Shown: one piece after another, positions 11,734-15,748 of the stretch
Numbering within the stretch: the stretch's first letter is position 1
How the letters are laid out: each line of letters starts with the position of its first letter
DNA from: Larix sibirica
Taxonomy: Eukaryota; Streptophyta; Pinopsida; Pinales; Pinaceae
Assembly: GCA_004151065.3 (NCBI GenBank)
Contig: NWUY0300002273.1
Coordinates: 9,912-25,659, forward strand
Reading direction: 5' to 3'
Length of the DNA: 15,748 nucleotides
Made by a program: the position numbers and the translations under genes
The notes under the pieces: model-generated
The model's database searches: none
The model's input: the letters and a program-made list of their open reading frames with translations, nothing else
What the model was told of the DNA's origin: nothing

Positions 11734-11775
11734 TTAGTGCAAATGTATTCTAACTATGTTCCTTAGTGCAAATGT
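11734..11775 (+). repeat. 29-bp spaced direct repeat across the end of copy B
   Basis: The 13-mer ttagtgcaaatgt occurs at 11734-11746 and again at 11763-11775. The last base shared by copies A and B (6429/11763) is the first base of the second occurrence. In copy A the sequence breaks off there into the N. A repeat of this kind is a place where short-read assemblers tend to break, or where slippage or recombination could occur. Confidence 0.75.
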
Positions 11776-11790
11776 TTCTCTACGCGACGT

Positions 11791-11944
11791 TAGTTCTACA
11801 TTAACCCTATGCTATCGATGCTTGATAGGAGACGTTCATTCCACGATAGTGACATTTATTCCATGTATAGTACATCGCGTAAGATACAATGGTTCCACGT
11901 TAAACCGATGATATCGACACTTGATAGGAGAAATTCATTCCACG
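11791..11944 (+). repeat. 99-bp period direct repeat in the CpG-rich cluster
   Basis: Positions 11791-11845 match 11890-11944 at 45 of 55 bases without gaps, with the perfect core cttgatagga followed by ga. Similarity fades between the two cores, where shorter 34- and 45-base spacings of the ttccacg motif take over. This points to a degenerate higher-order tandem repeat. Confidence 0.7.
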
Positions 11945-11958
11945 TGAGATACGTGGAA
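11938..11958. promoter_or_regulatory. Perfect inverted repeat with embedded G-box
   Basis: TTCCACGT (11938-11945) and ACGTGGAA (11951-11958) are perfect complements separated by gagat. The left arm plus the next base makes CACGTG. It could be a dyad for a dimeric factor or a small hairpin; the sequence alone does not decide. Confidence 0.5.
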
Positions 11959-12116
11959 CAAACATTGCTTAAGAGACGTTCAATCCACATCACTAACGTC
12001 CATTAAGAGACGTTTATTCCACGTAGCGTACATAGCCTAAAAGACTGTCCACGTCACAGTTGTCTCTCACATGCAATAAACATCTCTTAAGTGACACTAG
12101 GCATGTGGATGTAACG

Positions 12117-12900
12117 CTGTTTAAATTGTTTCAACATGAATTATTATTCCCTTAGCAAGAGGTGAAACAATTTTCAGAAGAAGGTTGAGGGGGATACTAT
12201 TTTACCAACCAAAAATTGCAAATATTTTACCTATTCATTGAGGTCCATGTGCTTCCCTTAATGAATCCCCTTTTTTTTAGGTCGCTACATTTTTAAAGCA
12301 CCTTTTGTAAGGGGCAAGATTATTTGTTTCCTATGGATACTTTTCTTGAGATTTGGTGTTTTCACTTTGATATTCTTGTGATGGAAATAATTTTTTAAAC
12401 CTGAGTACTGAAGGAAATTTTTCCTTTTTTAATTGAAGGTCCTTGCAATTGGTGCAATTTTCCCATCCATTTTGCACTTTTGTCCACTATATTGACTATT
12501 CTTGAAATACATGTATTTTCTTCCATTATGAATGACTAAGGAAGAAATGTGGATTATAAATAGGGTGAGAGGATCATTTACTTGTATATTTCCCACATAT
12601 TTCTAATGGTAAACTTTGTCATGAAGTTGCTTCCTTGCAAAAAATTCATCGATTCTATTGCTCAACTTTGTAATGAAGTCACATGTTTTTTTAACGCTAA
12701 TACATAGCTTAAGGATAAGGGTGATTCATTGTAGAGAACTAATAGTCAACTTCATGATGACGTCAATTCTTTGCAACATTTTTTATTAGCTTTGTCGGGA
12801 TGTTGTCACACTTTAGAGTGGCGATTTTTCTCTCTATAGAGAACAAACGGGTTCACACTATCACATGCAATTCCAGGGTAGGGATAGAAGATGACTCAAG
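12117..12900 (+). other. AT-rich non-coding stretch, LTR-like in style
   Basis: No coding frame is seen. A purine-rich tract at 12178-12193 (agaaggttgaggggga) resembles the polypurine tract that precedes a 3' LTR, and the following ~380 bp lead to a good TATA box. However, the sequence after the tract begins ta rather than the usual TG, and no matching LTR end or primer-binding site was found. A 12-bp perfect palindrome, TCTCTATAGAGA, lies at 12831-12842, and short hairpins such as AAGGAAA/TTTCCTT (12411-12426) occur. I cannot define an element here. Confidence 0.3.
12555..12562 (+). promoter_or_regulatory. TATA box candidate (TATAAATA)
   Basis: TATAAATAGG is a strong match to the plant TATA consensus, with CG-poor sequence around it. 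A start site would be expected about 30 bases downstream, near 12585-12595. No coding gene follows, so if active it would drive a non-coding or retroelement transcript. It lies about 440 bp downstream of the ACGT cluster. Confidence 0.4.
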
Positions 12901-12901
12901 A

Positions 12902-12914
12902 ACACACACACACA
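12902..12914 (+). repeat. CA/AC microsatellite
   Basis: An uninterrupted run of alternating A and C, 13 bases. Confidence 0.85.
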
Positions 12915-12934
12915 ATACTAAAAGAGGGAAAGTG

Positions 12935-13013
12935 GATTAATGAGAACCTTAAGGGTAAGACAAAAGAGGGTGAAAATATAATAGAAAAACACTAGATTAA
13001 TGAGGACCTTAAG
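12935..13013 (+). repeat. Two copies of a 19-mer, 60 bp apart
   Basis: gattaatgagaaccttaag at 12935-12953 and gattaatgaggaccttaag at 12995-13013 differ at one base. The sequence between shares aaagaggg blocks but is not collinear, so this is a degenerate short duplication. Confidence 0.7.
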
Positions 13014-13100
13014 ATCTCATTAATGATAACCTAAGCTTGTGAGTGATTAAGGCAATTCAATTAGGTTTCAAATCACACTTTCCTAGAAAATTAGCAAAGG

Positions 13101-13958
13101 AAATTGGATGAAATAACTAGGGTTAATTCATTGGAAATTTCTTTAATAAGCTAGAAACCCTAACTTTAGAAATGCAAAGAGAAGAAAAAAGAGAACTCAC
13201 CTAGAATTTGTAGTTGTTGATGATGAAAATCCTTGCACTGAAGTGGAGAGTTGTGGCAATTATTTAAGAGTGATCTATGTCCTTTGACTACACACTCAAC
13301 TTCAAATACCTCTAAGAGAACACATGCCTTGATCTCTAGTGCAATGATAAATCAATGAAATATGCAAGTGACACATGGATGCATAACTAGGGTTAAATCA
13401 ATGAAATTGGATGAAATAAGTAGGGATAATTCAATGGAAATTCCTTTGAAGCTAGAAACCCTAACTTTAGAAATGCAAAGATAAGAAAAAATAGAACTCA
13501 CCTAGAATTTGTAGTCATTGATGATGAAATCCTTGCACCGAAGTGGAGAGTTGTGACAATTCGTTAAGGGTGACATTTGACCTTCGACTGACACACTTAA
13601 ATCCAAATCCTTCTAAGAGAACACATGCCTCAATATCTAGTGCAAAGACAAATCAATGAAATTCACAAGAAACACATGGATGCATAACTAGGGTTAATTC
13701 ATAACTAGTATTAAATCAATGAAATTGGATGAAATAAATAGGTTTAATTCATTGGAAATTTATTTAATAAGCTAGAAACCCTAATTTTAGAAATGCAAAG
13801 AGAAGAAAAAAGAGAACTCACCTAGAATTTGTAGTTGTTGATAATGAAAATCCTTGCACTAAAGTGGAGAGTTGGGACAATTCTTTAAGAGTGATCTTTG
13901 TCCTTCGACTTACACACTCAACTCCAAATAAATGAAATATACAAGCAACACATGGATG
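13101..13958 (+). repeat. Tandem array of three units, 237-318 bp each
   Basis: Units start at aaattggatg at 13101, 13404 and 13722, and each ends in or near cacatggatg. Periods are 303 and 318 bp. The second unit is longer because of about 18 extra bases near its end that repeat an ataactag-type block. The third lacks about 45 bp after ccaaata. Each unit contains the order: aaattggatgaaat, a telo-box-type block (gaaaccctaa, at about 13154, 13455 and 13777), a purine-rich stretch (gaaaaaa), and ctcacctagaatttgtag. On the minus strand the last block reads CTAG then GTGAGT, a consensus 5' splice site, retained in all three (the gaatttgtag blocks lie near 13203, 13504 and 13824). No protein is encoded on either strand. 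The units may derive from a retroelement leader or LTR, but I cannot name the family. Confidence 0.85.
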
Positions 13959-14330
13959 TCAATAGCAGTGACAAGGAATTGATGAGGTGAAAAAATGTAT
14001 AATTCATTATTTTATAAACAAGTGATGAGGGGTGAAAGAAGTGGTAATGTACTCAACACAACAACCTTTGTGTGTCTTGATCATATTGAAATACATCACA
14101 ATGTTGTGTGATGTTTTCCCTCTATTCCATAATGCAAACATTTTGTGCATGTCTAAGAATCATACCTACACAAAAATAAAACAAATAGTATTGCATAATA
14201 TGTCGCATAGAAATCTAAGTACAATATAAAATGGTAAAAAATAATAATATAACATCTATCTCAAAATACTAAGAAAAAAGAAAATGCATATATTTAAGGA
14301 TAGACCAGAGTCACTGGAACTATCGCTTGT

Positions 14331-14392
14331 CATTAGTTGCATTTTCATTGGATTTACTGGTATTCATTAGTTGCATTTTCATTTGATTTACC
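14331..14392 (+). repeat. 34-bp tandem duplication
   Basis: The block cattagttgcattttcatt starts at 14331 and again at 14365. The next dozen bases (gatttac) also agree before the units diverge. Confidence 0.8.
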
Positions 14393-14402
14393 ACCAGTGA
14401 TT

Positions 14403-14416
14403 AGCTTCAAGAAGCT
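14403..14416. other. Small perfect dyad, AGCTTC-aa-GAAGCT
   Basis: A perfect 6-bp inverted repeat with a 2-base centre, containing TTCnnGAA, the spacing of a heat-shock element half. A functional element normally has at least three such blocks, and only this pair is clear, so it may well be chance. Confidence 0.25.
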
Positions 14417-15028
14417 GTGATATGAAACACCTTCAAATAGTTAACTTACTAACAGTGTATGTGGTGATATGTTCTCGAGTTAACAATATCCATTTGCCTC
14501 ACATTATTGCCATGAATCCATACAATATCACATGGCCATAGACACTATTTACTACGAGAACATATAATGACATACATTGTTATTCACCACTCACACAAAT
14601 ATTCTTGCTCTATTTTGAGATATTTGCACCCAATGATTCAATCTTTATCATGAATATTTATTGAGGTAAACACTCATTTAAACTTATATATTAAGCATAA
14701 GTACAAGAATGAAAAATCAATCATATCACAAGACATATAAGGTTCTTGCATATAGACATATGGAAATCCGATCAAATCAATTTGCATTAAAATTTTATAG
14801 ACGATACCTAATAACTTTTAATAGTATGTTTGAATGCTAACAAATTACTTATACTAGTCTCCAAGTATTTTCTTGTAGACTCTTGTATCTTTATGTGGAA
14901 TTAAGTTATGCTCATAAGATTTTTTTATGAGAGGGAATGTTGAAACACAACTCTAATATATAGTACATATAGTACATTAGTGTACAACACAATTTGTTTA
15001 TCATACAAGATATTTGATCTCTACTACA

Positions 15029-15747
15029 CTAATTTCTTCTAGGTTCTTTCTTTTCTAGAAGATCCATAATTTTGACGTTGGCATCTTCTTCCCCATGCTT
15101 TTCTCGAGATGTTGATTTTGGTTCTAGTTCCTGATCAAAACAAAAAAATACGTCTTTGTGTAGGTTATCTAGTATGATCCACATCAACTACAATTAAAAA
15201 AAACCATTTATAAATCACCACAACATTCATATTATACATAAACAAAAAATGTATAATTATTTAGTGACCTCGTTCATGGTACCTAATGCAGTAGGGTTAA
15301 CCTCTAGCTGATCAGTTCTTTTGGTCTCTTAAATTGGCTCCTGTGGAATTTATATCTTTGACATGTACTACCTGTGCCAATAACATTTGTAGTTATTGCA
15401 TGCAGAACCAAAAAATATTGAACTTATATACCTCCTCATTGACACCATAAGTGTTATCTCTATTTCCCTTTTTCATTTAAACTATGGATTTATACTCTTC
15501 AGACAATGCAACTTTTAGATCTTCGGTGGTGGGCATGATGTCAAATCCTCTTGCCTACATACCATAACATTTCTCATTTTAGTAAGGAAATATTTTAAAT
15601 TATAGTTGTAAAATCAATACCAAGCATAATAGAGGAAATATAAGATCTTGTAGGATCCATATAGGCCACAATGTCATAGGTAACTCCATAGAGAGTACCA
15701 CTTTCTTTGTATTTGCATTGCATATTGGAGAAGAAAATAGCAAGGCG
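15029..15747 (-). pseudogene. 3' end of an unidentified multi-exon gene, probably a pseudogene; truncated by the window edge
   Basis: Read on the minus strand, four exon-like blocks are visible. Block 1, 15747-15621, is open in one frame (SGTLYGVTYDIVAYMDPTRS, then YISSIML) and ends G|GTATTG. Block 2, 15554-15432, starts after GTAG (ARGFDIMPTTEDLKVALSEE) and ends GAG|GTATAT. Block 3, 15340-15269, starts after CCACAG and ends GAG|GTCACT. Block 4, 15130-15029, starts after a T-rich tract and CAG (ELEPKSTSREKHGEEDANVK, then IMDLLEKKEPRRN, stop TAG). The three introns are 66, 91 and 138 bp, AT-rich and GT-AG. Blocks 2 to 4 join in phase 0. Two in-frame TAA codons interrupt it, at 15479-15477 in block 2 and 15331-15329 in block 3. 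Block 1 ends in phase 1 while block 2 needs phase 0. The C-terminal part is charged and hydrophilic. I do not recognise the family. An alternative start for block 3 at 15327 avoids its stop. Confidence 0.5.
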
Positions 15748-15748
15748 T

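Larger units (their letters stand above)
7007..11763 (+). repeat. 4757-bp direct repeat, copy B (identical block)
   Basis: Identical to 1673-6429 as far as I could compare. Internal features lie 5334 bases further on: minisatellites at 7895-7973 and 9993-10061, the ~205-bp repeat from 8481, the GAAT run at 10624-10639 and the LTR-like terminus at 11070-11098. Unlike copy A, this copy continues without a gap into the CpG-rich segment on its right, so the junction at 11763 is probably the genuine genomic context. No gene is recognised. Confidence 0.95.
11781..12116 (+). promoter_or_regulatory. CpG-rich cluster of ACGT-core motifs (possible enhancer)
   Basis: I count 20 CpG dinucleotides between 11783 and 12115; by comparison I find only two between 12121 and 12660. 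Ten ACGT tetramers start at 11787, 11832, 11897, 11942, 11951, 11976, 11996, 12010, 12021 and 12051. ACGT is the core bound by plant bZIP factors. The set includes a true G-box, CACGTG (11941-11946), and CCACGTCA (12049-12056, the complement of TGACGTGG). A loose unit of GAGACGTTCATTCCACG type recurs at 11829, 11928, 11973 and 12007. What is seen is a tandem-repeat-derived cluster; an enhancer role is inference. An alternative is a young minisatellite or satellite fragment that has not yet lost its CpGs by methylation-driven mutation. The 65-codon frame at 11809-12006 is not considered a gene. Confidence 0.5.
13959..15028. other. AT-rich intergenic stretch, nothing recognised
   Basis: Apart from a 34-bp duplication at 14331 and a small dyad at 14403, I see nothing identifiable. 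A 65-codon frame at 14032-14229 has no coding features. A short 9-bp period repeat (atagtacat) is present at about 14960-14977. This is where the 3' untranslated region and terminator of the minus-strand gene remnant at the right edge would fall, but no clear poly(A) signal can be assigned. Confidence 0.5.

Noticed and set aside
1673-11763. The two 4757-bp copies as the paired LTRs of one retrotransposon
   Set aside because: The copies do not begin with TG or end with CA at their identity edges, the homology continues leftwards in diverged form, and the spacer of under 600 bp contains no primer-binding site, polypurine tract or coding sequence.
11809-12006. 65-codon plus-strand frame over the CpG-rich cluster
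   Set aside because: The frame is a by-product of the repeated, CpG-rich motif; unit lengths of 34, 45 and 99 do not keep a common reading pattern except by chance.
11781-12116. CRISPR-like array
   Set aside because: The recurrent motif is short and imperfect, spacings vary from 20 to 45 bases, and the surrounding DNA is eukaryotic in character with no cas genes.
13101-13958. Tandem array as a degenerate telomere or interstitial telomeric repeat
   Set aside because: Only one telomere-like heptamer context occurs per unit of about 300 bp; there is no run of TTTAGGG units.
14032-14229. 65-codon plus-strand frame
   Set aside because: AT-rich, no recognisable domain and no neighbouring gene features.

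Overview
The window reads as repeat-dominated nuclear DNA of a large eukaryotic genome, most probably a plant. It is AT-rich and has no long open reading frame: the longest is 107 codons and does not look coding. A 5' LTR-like terminus of the plant retrotransposon type, plant telo-box motifs, nested tandem repeats and GT-AG introns all support this. I recognise no intact protein-coding gene, tRNA, rRNA or CRISPR array. The species cannot be named from the sequence; a gymnosperm-like or other repeat-rich genome is a guess.

Layout. Positions 1-1106 are single-copy here and non-coding. Positions 1107-11763 hold two copies of a 5.3-kb unit in direct orientation, offset by exactly 5334 bases. The first ~570 bp of the two copies (1107-1672 and 6431-7006) are clearly homologous but diverged. 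The remaining 4757 bp (1673-6429 and 7007-11763) show no difference that I could find, homopolymers included. The only ambiguous base of the window, the N at 6430, sits exactly where copy A stops, so a contig join that duplicates sequence is as likely as a young tandem duplication. Each copy carries a minus-strand LTR-like terminus, two minisatellites, a degenerate ~205-bp repeat and a GAAT microsatellite.

Immediately right of copy B, 11781-12116 is the most distinctive DNA of the window. It holds 20 CpG dinucleotides in about 335 bp, ten ACGT tetramers, a 99-bp period repeat and a perfect 8-bp inverted repeat containing a G-box. It lies about 450 bp upstream of a good plus-strand TATA box (12555). 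The pair may be a promoter region, perhaps from a retroelement, but that is inference.

Positions 12900-13958 contain a CA microsatellite, a 60-bp spaced repeat, and three tandem units of 237-318 bp. Each unit carries a telo-box and, on the minus strand, a consensus 5' splice site. Positions 13959-15028 are AT-rich and almost featureless. The right edge (15029-15747, minus strand) holds the 3' end of an unidentified gene in four exon-like blocks. The introns fit GT-AG, but two exons carry in-frame TAA stops and one junction is out of frame, so it is probably a decaying pseudogene.
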